The notes: a model not told the origin generated them from the letters alone. DNA of 64,000 nt from JBCCDY01 sp039030555 (GCA_039030555.1 JBCCDY010000006.1:253863-317862), one strand, 5' to 3'. Positions 1-9,178 are shown, counted from the first letter of the stretch. Made by a program: numbers and translations.

Positions 1-225
1 GCTAAAGGTATGATGAGAATCCAACCATCCGTGATTTGCATGTCCCCTTGTATCTGCTTTGTGTAATACCGTTTTCATTGTTCTTATTTCTTTAGTTGGT
101 AAGTGATTAAAACCTACTTGATCTACTGAACTTACTTGAGGGCTATTTTTAGCACCAGAAATTTTTGCCGTTGCTACTCCGATACTTCCAAGAATAGCTG
201 TTTTTAAAAAACTCTTTCGTTTCAT
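1..225 (-). CDS. Pirin-like bicupin with N-terminal export signal (partial)
   Basis: Only the first 75 codons are in the window; the gene continues past the left edge. The start is the ATG whose complement is at 223-225. Residues 1-25 look like an export signal: a Lys/Arg-rich start (MKRKSFLK) and a hydrophobic stretch, resembling the Tat-like leaders common in Bacteroidota although a true twin arginine is absent. From about residue 52 the text VLHKADTRGHANHGWLDSH matches the start of the YhhW/pirin quercetinase-like cupin family. Pirins are usually cytoplasmic or nuclear, so an exported one is unusual. Two further pirins lie at 2466-3341 and 5785-6501. Family call is firm for the visible part; substrate unknown. 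Confidence 0.8.
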   Translation of the reverse strand, partial: MKRKSFLKTAILGSIGVATAKISGAKNSPQVSSVDQVGFNHLPTKEIRTMKTVLHKADTRGHANHGWLDSHHTFS

Positions 226-585
226 TTTTTGTCATTAAGGTTATACAAATTAACGAACAGAAAAGCTTGAGGGTATTACAAAAATCATGGATTGACTTGT
301 AGAAATCGATGAAAGTAATGCTTTCAATCCCTATTCAATTTTAAAAGCTTCAGCCTGACATAAGGCAACCAAGAATTGGATAAACATTAATGAATCAATG
401 TTCAGAAATAAAAAGGCTAAGATTAAAACTAAACCTTGGCCTTTTATTACTACTCCTTTAATCACCCGGTTTTTCACGTTTATAGTCGAAAGGAGGGGGT
501 AAATATAACTACAATAAGGTTTCTCTATTTGCGCTTTAAGTGCAATAGATGCACTCATCTTGAAAATGAATTGATCTAGAAATAT
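226..585. other. Intergenic stretch with no convincing gene
   Basis: About 360 bases between the exported pirin and the lipoprotein gene, both on the minus strand. A 75-codon reading frame on the minus strand (331-558) has a hydrophobic middle but no recognisable family. It runs across the terminator-like hairpin at 404-445, so it is judged spurious. The stretch otherwise holds only AT-rich sequence and presumably the promoter of the pirin gene at its left end. Confidence 0.5.
404..445 (-). terminator. Intrinsic terminator downstream of the CBM6-like lipoprotein gene
   Basis: AAAAGGCTAAG (411-421) pairs with CTTGGCCTTTT (435-445) over 11 bp with one G-T pair and a 13-nt loop. Read on the minus strand the hairpin is followed by a U-rich tract (the A-rich stretch at 404-414). 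This suits termination of the minus-strand gene that ends at 586. Confidence 0.55.
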
Positions 586-1419
586 CTAATTCGTTATAAA
601 CTCTGACACTTCAAAGTCTCCATCTTCAACAGCCCTTCTAATGGAATTAAAACTAAAGATATTGTCTCCATCGGTATTACCATTTTCATCCTCAAGGCGA
701 GCTAAATAAATCCGGTCTATAGCCAATTGGCTGGATCTTCCAATAACAAATAAGTTATAGATTTCACCCGAATTGAATATGTAAACCGGCTCTCTAAATT
801 CATCGGGCTCAAGTGCTATGCTTCTGCCCCAGTCAGGGTCTGAATCATTTGAACTACAAAAGAATTTATTGAATTCGCTAAGTTCGTTAAGCGTCGCACC
901 AAAACGTCCATTTCTCTCAAAACTTGTATTTGCCTGAAAGTTACCTTCCATTCTTATAAAAGCGTCGTTATTGCGATCCCCTGCAAATAAATTGGAATTT
1001 TCAGTATCAGGATCGTGGGTATGATTTTCGAAGGCCCGAAAGAAAAGATAATACGTACCGGGATTTTCAATTCGAAAGCTATAAACCATAGATGTATCGG
1101 AAGGCTCGCTAAATGAGTCCTGACCACTATATTCTAAATAACCTACACCCCTAAAGTCTTCAAGTACGCCATCAAAAGTTATATCAGTTTCACCAAAAAC
1201 ACCCGTTCTCCCAGGGTTACTAGCATTCCTTAATTCCCACATCGTTTGAGAAAAAGTAGTATTTTCTGCCTCAATTACTAGTACACCCTCGCTTTCCTGG
1301 GCAAAACTATCGACCGCAAGATTCATTGCATCGTCATCACTACAACCAAATAGTAAAAGTCCGATCATTGAAAAAAAGAATACGACTTGGGAATAGGTAA
1401 TAAATTTCAAGTTATTCAT
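586..1419 (-). CDS. Lipoprotein with carbohydrate-binding-like beta-sandwich
   Basis: Start chosen at the ATG complementary to 1417-1419 (MNNLKFITYS). It places a normal signal peptide ahead of the lipobox LLLFGC followed by SDDD; the reading frame is open 17 codons further upstream. The Asp/Ser residues after the lipid cysteine resemble the surface-export signal of Bacteroidota lipoproteins. The mature part has features of galactose-binding/CBM6-type domains: an early VIEAENTTFS strand, a middle FRIENPGTYYLFFRA, and a late YNLFVIGRSSQLAIDRIYL. Probably binds glycans or another ligand at the cell surface. Separated by 165 nt from the AraC gene upstream, so likely its own unit. Exact ligand unknown. 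Confidence 0.6.
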   Translation of the reverse strand: MNNLKFITYSQVVFFFSMIGLLLFGCSDDDAMNLAVDSFAQESEGVLVIEAENTTFSQTMWELRNASNPGRTGVFGETDITFDGVLEDFRGVGYLEYSGQDSFSEPSDTSMVYSFRIENPGTYYLFFRAFENHTHDPDTENSNLFAGDRNNDAFIRMEGNFQANTSFERNGRFGATLNELSEFNKFFCSSNDSDPDWGRSIALEPDEFREPVYIFNSGEIYNLFVIGRSSQLAIDRIYLARLEDENGNTDGDNIFSFNSIRRAVEDGDFEVSEFITN

Positions 1420-1584
1420 TGCAGAAAAAATAATAGTGGTTAAGGTAGTTAGCGGATATAACTGGAACAAGCTTAGCTAATTATTCTAGTATTAAAAATT
1501 TGTCGTTGCATGGCAAGAAAAATTAGCATCTAGGTTTAAATAATTATCCCAATCAATAGTAAATCTTAAAGTAGGTTTATTGAC

Positions 1585-2451
1585 TTATAGAAAGTCGGGA
1601 TTATTAAGCTCTTTAAACTCCTTTGGCGATTGCCCAATCTGATTTTTAAAAAAAGTACTGAAGTGGACTGGCTCCCTGAAACCAAGTTGATAAGCAATTT
1701 CCTTATTGCTTAAGTCCGAATGAATAAGAAGCCTTTTTGCTTCCAGGGTAATACAGTCCTGAATATAATCCTTGGCCGATCGACCAATATACTCTTTGAT
1801 AACCTGATTCAAATGGTTAGGAGTAACGTGCAGTAACTCGGCAAATTCTTTTACTTTATGTTTTTCGCGAAATCCTTCTTCCACTAAATTTTTGAAATCC
1901 CTGACCAATGCAGGCCCCTGATTTAAATCATCGTGGATATTATCAGGTGAAACAAAGTTGGTATAAATCAATAACAAGCGAAGATATGCAGCTAGCGCTT
2001 CTTCCCTGTATTCAAAACGATCCGTATAGACCTGGTACATTTCATCAGTGATGTCCGAAATTTTATTCGAAAGACTTTTTGGAAGCTTTATAGGCGGGTT
2101 TGTGCCATATGATTGGAACAGGTTGATGTTGTGAATAAATCGCTTATCAATATTGTTCCTGGCTATAAACTCATGAGTAAAATTGATCACACAGCCAATA
2201 GGTTTTTGTTTTGCGACTATCTGATGAACCTGCCGTGGGCTTAAAAAGAAAACGAGGTCATTTTCAATGGGGTAAGAATTAAAGTCTATTTGGTGACTCC
2301 CTATACCCGATTTTACCCAGATAATCGTAAAATAATCATGACGATGAGGTTTATCGGGTTTACCTTCATTTCGTTCATAAATACGTTCCATTCGGGACAT
2401 TCTAAAATGATGGCCTTCTCCACCTGTATCAGAAATTTGATATGTTTTCAA
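1585..2451 (-). CDS. AraC-family transcriptional regulator (copy 1)
   Basis: 288 aa. The N-terminal cupin-like sensor part carries HRHDYFTIIWV and a FFLSPRQVHQI strand. The C-terminal ~100 residues hold two helix-turn-helix motifs (VKEFAELLHVTPNHLNQVIKEYIG and NKEIAYQLGFREPVHFSTFFK), the AraC/XylS signature. It is a clear paralogue of the AraC protein at 4812-5687: HRHDY(F/Y)TI, IDFN(S/T)Y and SP(R/G)QVHQ are shared. It lies 14 nt downstream of a pirin gene and appears to be the last gene of a minus-strand unit YceI - secreted protein - pirin - AraC. Ligand unknown; control of the neighbouring pirin/YceI genes is an inference from position. Confidence 0.9.
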   Translation of the reverse strand: MKTYQISDTGGEGHHFRMSRMERIYERNEGKPDKPHRHDYFTIIWVKSGIGSHQIDFNSYPIENDLVFFLSPRQVHQIVAKQKPIGCVINFTHEFIARNNIDKRFIHNINLFQSYGTNPPIKLPKSLSNKISDITDEMYQVYTDRFEYREEALAAYLRLLLIYTNFVSPDNIHDDLNQGPALVRDFKNLVEEGFREKHKVKEFAELLHVTPNHLNQVIKEYIGRSAKDYIQDCITLEAKRLLIHSDLSNKEIAYQLGFREPVHFSTFFKNQIGQSPKEFKELNNPDFL

Positions 2452-2465
2452 AAAACCTGAGTAAG

Positions 2466-3341
2466 TCAGTCGCCAGGTTGAGGAACATAGGTATCGTCGC
2501 CCTGAACTTTAGGGAATTTCCTTGCCCTCCATCGTTGTTTGGCCTCTTCAATTTTCTCTTTGGAACTTGCTACATAGTTCCAGAAAATGTGACGTTCCTC
2601 TGGAAAAGGTTCTCCCCCGAATAGCAGTAAATGTGTGTTTTTCTGAATTTTAAGTTGACAAGCGTTCTCCGTTTTTGAAACGAGCATATTACCTTTTCCA
2701 ACCACTTGTCCGCACGCTTCAACCTGACCGTCAACAATACAAATCCCAATCTCACCATTGAGATGACCTTTAATATCAAGGTCCAGATCATGTTCAGCCT
2801 TAACCTCGACCATAAAAAGATCAGAATATACTGGTAGTGGTGATTTTCTACCAAAACCTTCTCCGGCAACTAAAGTAAACGTAGCACCATCCTGCTCCCA
2901 TTGGGGAAGTTTATCTTTTGACAGATGTACAAATTCAGGTTCCATTTCCTCCAATTCTTTAGGTAAGGCCACCCAAATCTGGTATCCGTGCATTCGAAAT
3001 TCCCTGCCATCACGCCATTCGTTCGGAGTTCTTTCAGTATGGGCAACCCCATGTCCGGCGGTCATCCAGTTTACGGAACCGGGAGCTATTTTCTGCCTTG
3101 TTCCTATACTGTCTTCATGCACTATTTCACCCTCCAAAAGATAGGTAAGTGTTGAAAGGCCAATATGTGGATGTTGATCAACATCTAAATATTTTCCCGG
3201 GCCGATCGTCGCTGGTCCCATGTGATCAATAAAAACAAAAGGGCCTACCATTCTTTTCTGTCGGAATGGAATTAAACGACCAACCAGAAAATCACCTATA
3301 TCTCTTGACCGCTCTTCAATGATTAAATCAATGTTCGACAT
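2466..3341 (-). CDS. Pirin family bicupin protein
   Basis: 291 aa, the full length of a canonical pirin. The N-terminal cupin carries FVFIDHMGPA, DQHPHIGLSTLTYLLEGEI and HEDSIG followed by TAGHGVAHTERTP. These supply the conserved His/His/His/Glu iron site of pirins. The C-terminal cupin ends with FGGEPFPEERHIFWN. Pirins are non-haem iron proteins, some acting as quercetin dioxygenases and others as redox-sensing cofactors; which applies here cannot be told. Start ATG complementary to 3339-3341. It sits 15 nt downstream of the 3357-4082 gene and 14 nt upstream of AraC copy 1, so these are probably co-transcribed. Confidence 0.9.
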   Translation of the reverse strand: MSNIDLIIEERSRDIGDFLVGRLIPFRQKRMVGPFVFIDHMGPATIGPGKYLDVDQHPHIGLSTLTYLLEGEIVHEDSIGTRQKIAPGSVNWMTAGHGVAHTERTPNEWRDGREFRMHGYQIWVALPKELEEMEPEFVHLSKDKLPQWEQDGATFTLVAGEGFGRKSPLPVYSDLFMVEVKAEHDLDLDIKGHLNGEIGICIVDGQVEACGQVVGKGNMLVSKTENACQLKIQKNTHLLLFGGEPFPEERHIFWNYVASSKEKIEEAKQRWRARKFPKVQGDDTYVPQPGD

Positions 3342-3356
3342 TTTGCAGCTTTTATA

Positions 3357-4082
3357 TTAATTATCCAGATCTACTAACGGCTCATTCATCATCTTCTGAA
3401 TTTCTTCATCATCATCGAATTTCGAAAGTGGATTACCTGAAATAGGTTTGTAAGGATTGTACCCCATTTTGATGGCTTCTTTTTGAAACAGGTTTTGCGA
3501 TATCCTGTAAATTACCATTTGAGAAGATAGTCTTTTATCCTCTTTATGATCATTGAGCATCTGTTCTATTCGTTTTCCAAATCCTTTTCTGGCATTTAGT
3601 AACTCAATCAATTCTTCCCTGGTAATCTCCTCTAACCCTTTTCCTGACTCCAGTTTTTCCGATGTTTCCTGATCGAAAAGTGGTACAGAAAACAGTGAAA
3701 CAAAGTTCTCGTCTTTGCTCTCCTGAAAGTCTTTCATAGCTTCCTGTTCACTCTTCTTGGTAGGATAACTGAAAACAGCCATTTGACCATCCTCATCTAC
3801 ACTTTTAAACTCCAGAACCTTGTAATAATCGGCATCGGCTTCCTTGGTTAGCAGTTTATTATCCAAGCGCTTTAAAATCAATTTTTTATCCTGATTCTCC
3901 CATTGTGGGTCTTCACTCCAAAGTGGCCAGTCGGCCGTTTTTATCTCTTTTTCAGATATATCCCACTGTTTTTTAGTCCCCTCATAATACCAGTACCATA
4001 CATCATTTACTTGGGCATAAACTCCACTACAAGTGACTATTAGAAGGAAGGAAATTAATCTTCTTGCAAGAATAGTTATCAT
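3357..4082 (-). CDS. Secreted protein of unknown function
   Basis: 241 aa with a signal peptide (LLIVTCSGVYAQ, cleavage likely after VYA). The mature part is charged and Glu/Lys-rich, begins VNDVWYWYYEGTKKQWDIS, contains a mixed alpha/beta stretch (YYKVLEFKSVDEDGQMAVFSYPTK), then a helical part with a QMLNDHKEDKRLSSQ segment. No family was recognised. It is placed between a secreted YceI protein (44 nt upstream) and a pirin (15 nt downstream) on the same strand, so it is probably part of the same periplasmic stress or metabolic unit. Function not assigned. Confidence 0.65.
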   Translation of the reverse strand: MITILARRLISFLLIVTCSGVYAQVNDVWYWYYEGTKKQWDISEKEIKTADWPLWSEDPQWENQDKKLILKRLDNKLLTKEADADYYKVLEFKSVDEDGQMAVFSYPTKKSEQEAMKDFQESKDENFVSLFSVPLFDQETSEKLESGKGLEEITREELIELLNARKGFGKRIEQMLNDHKEDKRLSSQMVIYRISQNLFQKEAIKMGYNPYKPISGNPLSKFDDDEEIQKMMNEPLVDLDN

Positions 4083-4126
4083 TTTTAAATTGGTTTTATT
4101 TATTAATTCTTATAAATATTGAGGTT

Positions 4127-4669
4127 TTATCTTTTAAGCGGTATTTGTAAATCAACCTGAAATTCATCATCTACAAAAAATCCAAATAAAGGCCCTTCAA
4201 TTCCGTATTCTTCCCGGTTGATCACTAACCGACCTTCTAAAACGCCTCCTTCTGCTGTTTCGGTAAATGTAAAAGAGAAGGTTTCTTCTTTTTGAAATCC
4301 ATGAAAATCAAACATTCCGGTCAGCATATAAGACCCGTCGTCTGAGGGTTTTATACCAGACGACTGAAAAGAAATAGTCGGATAGTTTTCAACATCTAGC
4401 CAGCTATCTCCCCTTGCATGTTTATTTTTGGTTTTATTACCTGTATCAATTGTTGAGGCATCAACACTTACGTTTATTGAAGCATCATCCAGGCTAGATG
4501 GATCAAAAGTGATTTGGCCTCTCAAACCCCTGAATGTACCTTCCGAACCGGTACCGGAAAACTTTACGGTATAGTCTTCTTTGATTTTCCATTCCTGGGA
4601 AAAGCTATTGAAAGCTATAGTATTTAGAAACGTGATTACCAATATTTTACCTAAACAATTCATCATCAC
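4127..4669 (-). CDS. Secreted YceI family lipocalin-like protein
   Basis: 180 aa, signal peptide in the first ~24 residues (ends NSFSQ). The remainder is a YceI domain: YTVKFSGTGSEGTFRGLRGQI, ASINVSVDASTIDTGNKTKNKHARGDSWLDVENYPTISF, and a C-terminal INREEYGIEG strand. YceI proteins form a beta-barrel that binds polyisoprenoids or quinone-like lipids in the periplasm, and this copy carries the expected export signal. First gene of the minus-strand unit ending in AraC copy 1; it is divergent from AraC copy 2, with a 142-nt shared promoter region. A second YceI gene lies at 9179-9706 without a signal peptide. Confidence 0.88.
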   Translation of the reverse strand: MMMNCLGKILVITFLNTIAFNSFSQEWKIKEDYTVKFSGTGSEGTFRGLRGQITFDPSSLDDASINVSVDASTIDTGNKTKNKHARGDSWLDVENYPTISFQSSGIKPSDDGSYMLTGMFDFHGFQKEETFSFTFTETAEGGVLEGRLVINREEYGIEGPLFGFFVDDEFQVDLQIPLKR

Positions 4670-4811
4670 TTTTAATTTATCAATTATCCTTTACAAATGA
4701 CTCATTAACGTTCAGGATACTAATTATCACATCAGATTATCGGATTATTACAACTTTACAATTTTTCATCTGACTATGATTGTGATCGAAACCTAAACCT
4801 TATAATAGCCA

Positions 4812-5687
4812 ATGGAATCACTTGGTATATATCATTATTTAAACCCTGAGAACAAAGACTCCTCATTCGAAATAAAGGATATGGGAGTGTTGTATGATCA
4901 GAGAAAAACAAGCATTCATGACCCGCATCGGCATGATTACTACACTATACTAATGGTGAGTGAGGCTAAGGGGACACATAAGATTGATTTTAATACTTAT
5001 CAACTTGGGAGTTCGCAAGTGTATTTTGTAAGTCCTGGACAAGTACACCAAGTTGCAGAAGAAAACCGTCCAAAAGGGAGTGTAATCACTTTCTCCAAGG
5101 ACTTCTTAATTCAAAATGGAATTAATGAGTGTTTCATTATTGACCTTAATTTATTTAGAGGTTACGGTGATTCCCCTCCTGTGCAGTTTAATAAAGAGCA
5201 ATTTTCTCTATTGGAAGAGCACGTTAAAAACATGTATGATTGCTTTCAAGGAAACTCAAGTTTCAAACTCGAAGCGGTTAGCGCACACTTAAAACTATTT
5301 CTAATCGTATGTAACGATGCTTTACCTCAGCCTGACTACACGAACGCACAAGCATACCAAACTTCAATAGACCTAATAAGAAAATTCAAACTGTTAGTTG
5401 AGAACCATTTTAAAAGCAATCATCGGGTTGGTTTTTACGCTGATCAGATGAATATTTCTTCAGATTATTTAAATAAGGTTGTCAAGAACAGCATTGGCAT
5501 TTCAGCAAAAGATTACATTCTTGATCGACTTCTTATAGCTGCCAAAAGAGAACTGATCTATTCTTCCATATCATCTAAAGAGATTGGGTACAATCTTGGC
5601 TTTTCTGACCCTGCTTATTTCAGTAATTTCTTTAAAAAACTGACTGGGCAATCCGTAACTGATTACAGAAATGAGAACAGAAAATAG
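4812..5687 (+). CDS. AraC-family transcriptional regulator (copy 2)
   Basis: 291 aa, paralogous along its whole length to the AraC protein at 1585-2451. The N-terminal sensor carries HRHDYYTILMVSEA, HKIDFNTY and YFVSPGQVHQVAEENRPKGSV. The C-terminal AraC HTH pair is VGFYADQMNISSDYLNKVVKN and SSKEIGYNLGFSDPAYFSNFFKKL. It stands at the head of a plus-strand series followed by a pirin (97 nt downstream) and an isochorismatase-like gene, mirroring the divergent YceI-pirin-AraC unit. Likely regulates one or both sides of the divergent promoter; this is inferred from position only. Confidence 0.9.
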   Translation: MESLGIYHYLNPENKDSSFEIKDMGVLYDQRKTSIHDPHRHDYYTILMVSEAKGTHKIDFNTYQLGSSQVYFVSPGQVHQVAEENRPKGSVITFSKDFLIQNGINECFIIDLNLFRGYGDSPPVQFNKEQFSLLEEHVKNMYDCFQGNSSFKLEAVSAHLKLFLIVCNDALPQPDYTNAQAYQTSIDLIRKFKLLVENHFKSNHRVGFYADQMNISSDYLNKVVKNSIGISAKDYILDRLLIAAKRELIYSSISSKEIGYNLGFSDPAYFSNFFKKLTGQSVTDYRNENRK

Positions 5688-5784
5688 CAGATAACGAATT
5701 TTCACATCTTCCTGACGGATTTCTGTATTCTCTTTGAGAGATTCATCATCCACTTTTGGATTGTAATTAAAAATACACCGAAAG

Positions 5785-6501
5785 TTGGATTACAGATTAC
5801 ACAAAGCTGACTCAAGAGGTAGAACTGAAAATGAGGGGATCACTTCCTATCATACATACAGTTTTGCCGGCTATTATAACCCTTCCAGGATGTGCTTTGG
5901 AGTACTTAGAGCGGTAAACCAGGAAATACTGAAAGGAGGCCAGGGCTTCTCTATGCATCCTCACGATAATATGGAAATCATTACAATTCCTTTATCGGGG
6001 TCAATCAAGCTTTTAGGTGGGGATGGAACCATATACTATTTGGAAGAGGGCCATCTACATCATCTTAGTGCAGGAACAGGAATTTTTCACAGCGAGCTAA
6101 ACAATAGCTGGAAAGATGAAGCATCCTTTATTCAACTATGGATCCAACCATCTGTGAAGAATATTAAGCCTTATCAGAAAACAGTTCAGTTAAGTGAGGT
6201 CTGTGAACCCAACAGCATGACTGCAATTATCTCATCTGATAAAAGTGATTCCAGTATACATCAAGATGTAAACTTTCATTTTGGGTACTACGATAAGGCC
6301 ACTCAGGAAATACTAAAAGTCAGTTCAGAAAATCATGGAATATATCTGCTTTTACTCGAAGGGAAAGCCCGTATCGATGGGGTAGAGCTGAATAAAATGG
6401 ATGGAATTGAAATAAGCAATATCGAGGAAACAAATCTGATTTTGAGCAATAATTCAAAAATCCTATCAGTAGAAATACCACTTAAAATAAACTTGAATTA
6501 A
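5785..6501 (+). CDS. YhhW-type pirin/bicupin (TTG start)
   Basis: 238 aa, the usual size of the short YhhW-like pirins. The N-terminus LHKADSRGRTENEGITSYHTYSFAGYYNP and MHPHDNMEIITIPLSGSI give the cupin metal site (His, His, Glu), followed by HLSAGTGIFHSELN. The C-terminal cupin half is degenerate. No ATG lies between the upstream in-frame stop (5764-5766) and the conserved start, so the TTG at 5785 is the best initiator. It is followed after 13 nt by the isochorismatase-like gene, suggesting co-transcription. Substrate unknown; quercetin or a related phenolic is possible for this subfamily. Confidence 0.85.
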   Translation: MDYRLHKADSRGRTENEGITSYHTYSFAGYYNPSRMCFGVLRAVNQEILKGGQGFSMHPHDNMEIITIPLSGSIKLLGGDGTIYYLEEGHLHHLSAGTGIFHSELNNSWKDEASFIQLWIQPSVKNIKPYQKTVQLSEVCEPNSMTAIISSDKSDSSIHQDVNFHFGYYDKATQEILKVSSENHGIYLLLLEGKARIDGVELNKMDGIEISNIEETNLILSNNSKILSVEIPLKINLN

Positions 6502-6514
6502 TCTAAATTTTAAA

Positions 6515-7288
6515 ATGACAATTATGAAAAAACAACTTTTAACTCTGCTGATGATACTAACAATCACAACATCATTTGCACAATGGACACAATACCAACC
6601 CAATCCTAATAATGATCCGGCCCTGGCTTCTGAAGAGCTTCTAAATCCTACGAACCATGTTTTGGTTATGATTGACCATGAAAGCCAGATGGCCTTTGCC
6701 GTGGAATCTCAGCCAATTGAAGAGTTGAGAAATAATTCTGGATTGGTTGCCGCAACGTCCAAGCTTTTCAATATACCTACCATTATAACTACAGTAGCCG
6801 AAAAATCATTTTCAGGTCCTGTTTTCCCGGAAATCAAAGAGTATTATCCTGATGACAAAGAATACATTGACCGTACTACCATGAACTCCTGGGAAGATGT
6901 TAGAGTAGTAAAAGCAGTCGAAGACAAAGCTAAAAACATCAAAGCTGATAAGCCAAAACTGGTTTTTGCAGGTCTATGGACAGAGGTATGTATAACCACA
7001 GCGTCTCTTTCGGCTTTGGAAGATGGTTATGATGTCTATGTAATTACAGATGCATCTGGTGGTATATCTCAGGAAGCGCATCAGATGTCAATTATGCGTA
7101 TGGTTCAAGCTGGAGTCAAGCCGATTACCTCCTTACAGTATTTACTTGAAATATACAGAGATTGGGCTCGGTCAGATCAGTACATCGAAGTGAATAACAT
7201 CGCTAAAAAGTATGGTGGTGCTTATGGCTTAGGGGTTGATTACATCAAAACCATGACCAAATGGATTAAAGCTGGAGAAGGTCACTGA
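6515..7288 (+). CDS. Exported isochorismatase-family hydrolase (YcaC-like)
   Basis: 257 aa. A signal peptide occupies the first 22 residues (LLMILTITTSFA before QW); an ATG at 6524 is an equally good start. The rest is an isochorismatase-like alpha/beta hydrolase: LVMIDHESQMAF contains the catalytic Asp (D54) and FAGLWTEVCITTASLSALEDGYDVYVITDASGG contains the nucleophilic Cys (C159) in the family context. It most resembles YcaC-type proteins of unknown substrate rather than nicotinamidases. Export to the periplasm is uncommon for this family. Position after the pirin suggests a role in breakdown of a cyclic or amide compound, unproven. Confidence 0.82.
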   Translation: MTIMKKQLLTLLMILTITTSFAQWTQYQPNPNNDPALASEELLNPTNHVLVMIDHESQMAFAVESQPIEELRNNSGLVAATSKLFNIPTIITTVAEKSFSGPVFPEIKEYYPDDKEYIDRTTMNSWEDVRVVKAVEDKAKNIKADKPKLVFAGLWTEVCITTASLSALEDGYDVYVITDASGGISQEAHQMSIMRMVQAGVKPITSLQYLLEIYRDWARSDQYIEVNNIAKKYGGAYGLGVDYIKTMTKWIKAGEGH

Positions 7289-7295
7289 TCAAATT

Positions 7296-7330
7296 AAAAG
7301 AAAGGTTACTATAGTGACCTTTTCTTCTCT
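7296..7330 (+). terminator. Intrinsic terminator after the isochorismatase-like gene
   Basis: AAAGGTTACTA (7301-7311) is followed directly by TAGTGACCTTT (7312-7322), which pairs over nearly its whole length with one G-T pair. A U-rich tract (TTTCTTCTCTT) follows. It lies 12 nt after the stop codon and ends just before the amidohydrolase gene. Confidence 0.65.
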
Positions 7331-7356
7331 TGATTAATAAAGAAACAACTAAAACT

Positions 7357-9153
7357 ATGCTTAGAATACTCGTTGGCCTACTACTGATAGGGATCATCTC
7401 GTGCTCTTCATCAAAAGAACATAAACAAGAAGAGGCTGCAGACATCATTCTTTCAAATGGAAAGATTAATACCATGGTGGAGGGAGAAAATGTACAGGAA
7501 GCAATTGCTTTAAAAGATGGGATCATTTTAGCAAGTGGTACTTCTGTAGAAATAAAGAAATATGCTGGGGAAGGAACACAGGAAATTAACCTGAAAGGAA
7601 AACCAGTCATACCGGGTTTGAACGATTCGCATCTTCACCTTACCAGAGGAGGAAGATTTTACAATGCTGAAGTTCGCTGGGATGGTGTAAAGACTTTGAA
7701 GCGGGCATTGGAAATGCTAAAAGAACAAGCGGAAAGAACTCCTGAAGGGCAATGGGTAAGGGTAATTGGGGGCTGGAGCCCTTTCCAGTTCGAGGAGAAA
7801 AGGCTTTTCACAATGGAAGAACTTAATGAAGCTACTGGTGATGTTCCTACTTACGTCCTTTTCTTATATAGCCAGGGGTACTTGAACCAAGCTGGTTTTA
7901 AAGCACTAGGAATTGATGAGAGTACAGAAGCACCTCCAGGTTCTGAATTTCAAAAAGGCCCGGATGGAAAACTCACCGGGGTTCTCATCGCGAATCCGAA
8001 TCCTTCAATACTGTATGCTCGGATTGGTTCTCTCCCTCCTTTAACTGAGGAACAAATGCTCAATTCTACGCGACAATTTTACAGAGAGCTTAATCGGTTA
8101 GGACTCACCAGTGGCATTGATGCTGGTGGAGGTGGACACAAATTCCCAAAAGACTATATCGGAACAAAAACATTAGCAGACCAGGGGGGGATGCCCATCA
8201 GACTATCTTATTTCTTATTCCCTCAAAACAAAGGTGAAGAATATGCTGAATTTCAAGAGTGGATGGCCAACAATGAAATTTTTCATGATGGAGCCTTGCA
8301 CCTGGATCACGGATATGAATTGGAAGGTGGTGGAGAATTTTTGGTCTGGAGCGCAGGTGATTTTGAAAACTTTCTTGCAGAGCAACCAAAACTCGAAGAT
8401 AGAGAAGGCTGGAGAGAGCAGTTAAAAGCTGTGGTGACACTATTAGTAACAAAGGGGTGGCCATTTAGAATTCACGCTACTTATGGTGAAACGATTGATC
8501 ATTTCATGGATGTTTTTGAAGAAGTAAATGCTGAAACAAATAACGGCTTTGCAAAAATCAGGTGGTTGATCGATCATGCCGAAACTGCAACAGAAAGTCA
8601 ACTTGCAAGAGTGAAGGCACTTAACGGAGGTTTTGCCATACAAGCCCGAATGGCTTATGCAGGAGAATACTTTGTAGAGCGGTATGGTGCAGAAAAAGCG
8701 CAATATGCTCCTCCAATCAAAAAAATGATGGAAATGGGCATTCCTGTAGGGGCAGGAACTGACGGAACGCGTGTGGCAAGCTATAATCCTTGGCCTGCTT
8801 TAGAGTGGCTAATCACTGGCAAAACCGTTGGTGGTTTACAATTAGCTGCCGAGGATAATCAATTAACCAGAAAAGAAGCACTGACTTTATATACAAGAGG
8901 TAGTGCTTGGGTATCACAAGAAGAAGATGTGAAAGGAACGCTAGCAAAGGGTATGTATGCAGACCTAGCGGTTTTATCAGATGATTTCTTCACCATTCCT
9001 GAAGATGAAATTTCTGACTTAACATCCATTCTTACTATAACAGGAGGTAAAATAGTATATGCCGGGGCTGAGTTCCGCGAACTTAACCCGCCTTTACCAG
9101 AACCAATTCCAGACTGGTCTCCAGTTAAATACTTTGGGGGGTATCAGAATTAA
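7357..9153 (+). CDS. YtcJ-like amidohydrolase lipoprotein
   Basis: About 598 aa from the ATG at 7357 (MLRILVGLLLIGIISC). That start gives a lipoprotein signal with lipobox IISC; a TTG further upstream at 7330 is unlikely because it falls at the end of the terminator. The enzyme part is an amidohydrolase-3/YtcJ type: IPGLNDSHLHLTRGG (metal HxH), PFRIHATYGE, WLIDHAETATESQ and GAGTDGTRVASYNPW (metal Asp), with the usual C-terminal strand KGTLAKGMYADLAVLSDD. Such enzymes hydrolyse amides or N-formyl groups; substrate unknown. Membrane anchoring as a lipoprotein is typical of the Bacteroidota members. Only 25 nt separate it from the YceI gene downstream. Confidence 0.88.
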   Translation: MLRILVGLLLIGIISCSSSKEHKQEEAADIILSNGKINTMVEGENVQEAIALKDGIILASGTSVEIKKYAGEGTQEINLKGKPVIPGLNDSHLHLTRGGRFYNAEVRWDGVKTLKRALEMLKEQAERTPEGQWVRVIGGWSPFQFEEKRLFTMEELNEATGDVPTYVLFLYSQGYLNQAGFKALGIDESTEAPPGSEFQKGPDGKLTGVLIANPNPSILYARIGSLPPLTEEQMLNSTRQFYRELNRLGLTSGIDAGGGGHKFPKDYIGTKTLADQGGMPIRLSYFLFPQNKGEEYAEFQEWMANNEIFHDGALHLDHGYELEGGGEFLVWSAGDFENFLAEQPKLEDREGWREQLKAVVTLLVTKGWPFRIHATYGETIDHFMDVFEEVNAETNNGFAKIRWLIDHAETATESQLARVKALNGGFAIQARMAYAGEYFVERYGAEKAQYAPPIKKMMEMGIPVGAGTDGTRVASYNPWPALEWLITGKTVGGLQLAAEDNQLTRKEALTLYTRGSAWVSQEEDVKGTLAKGMYADLAVLSDDFFTIPEDEISDLTSILTITGGKIVYAGAEFRELNPPLPEPIPDWSPVKYFGGYQN

Positions 9154-9178
9154 AATAGAAAAAATTAGAAAGAAAAAA

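Noticed and set aside
331..558. 75-codon minus-strand reading frame
   Set aside because: Crosses a terminator-like hairpin at 404-445, has no family resemblance and no conserved-looking start; treated as chance.
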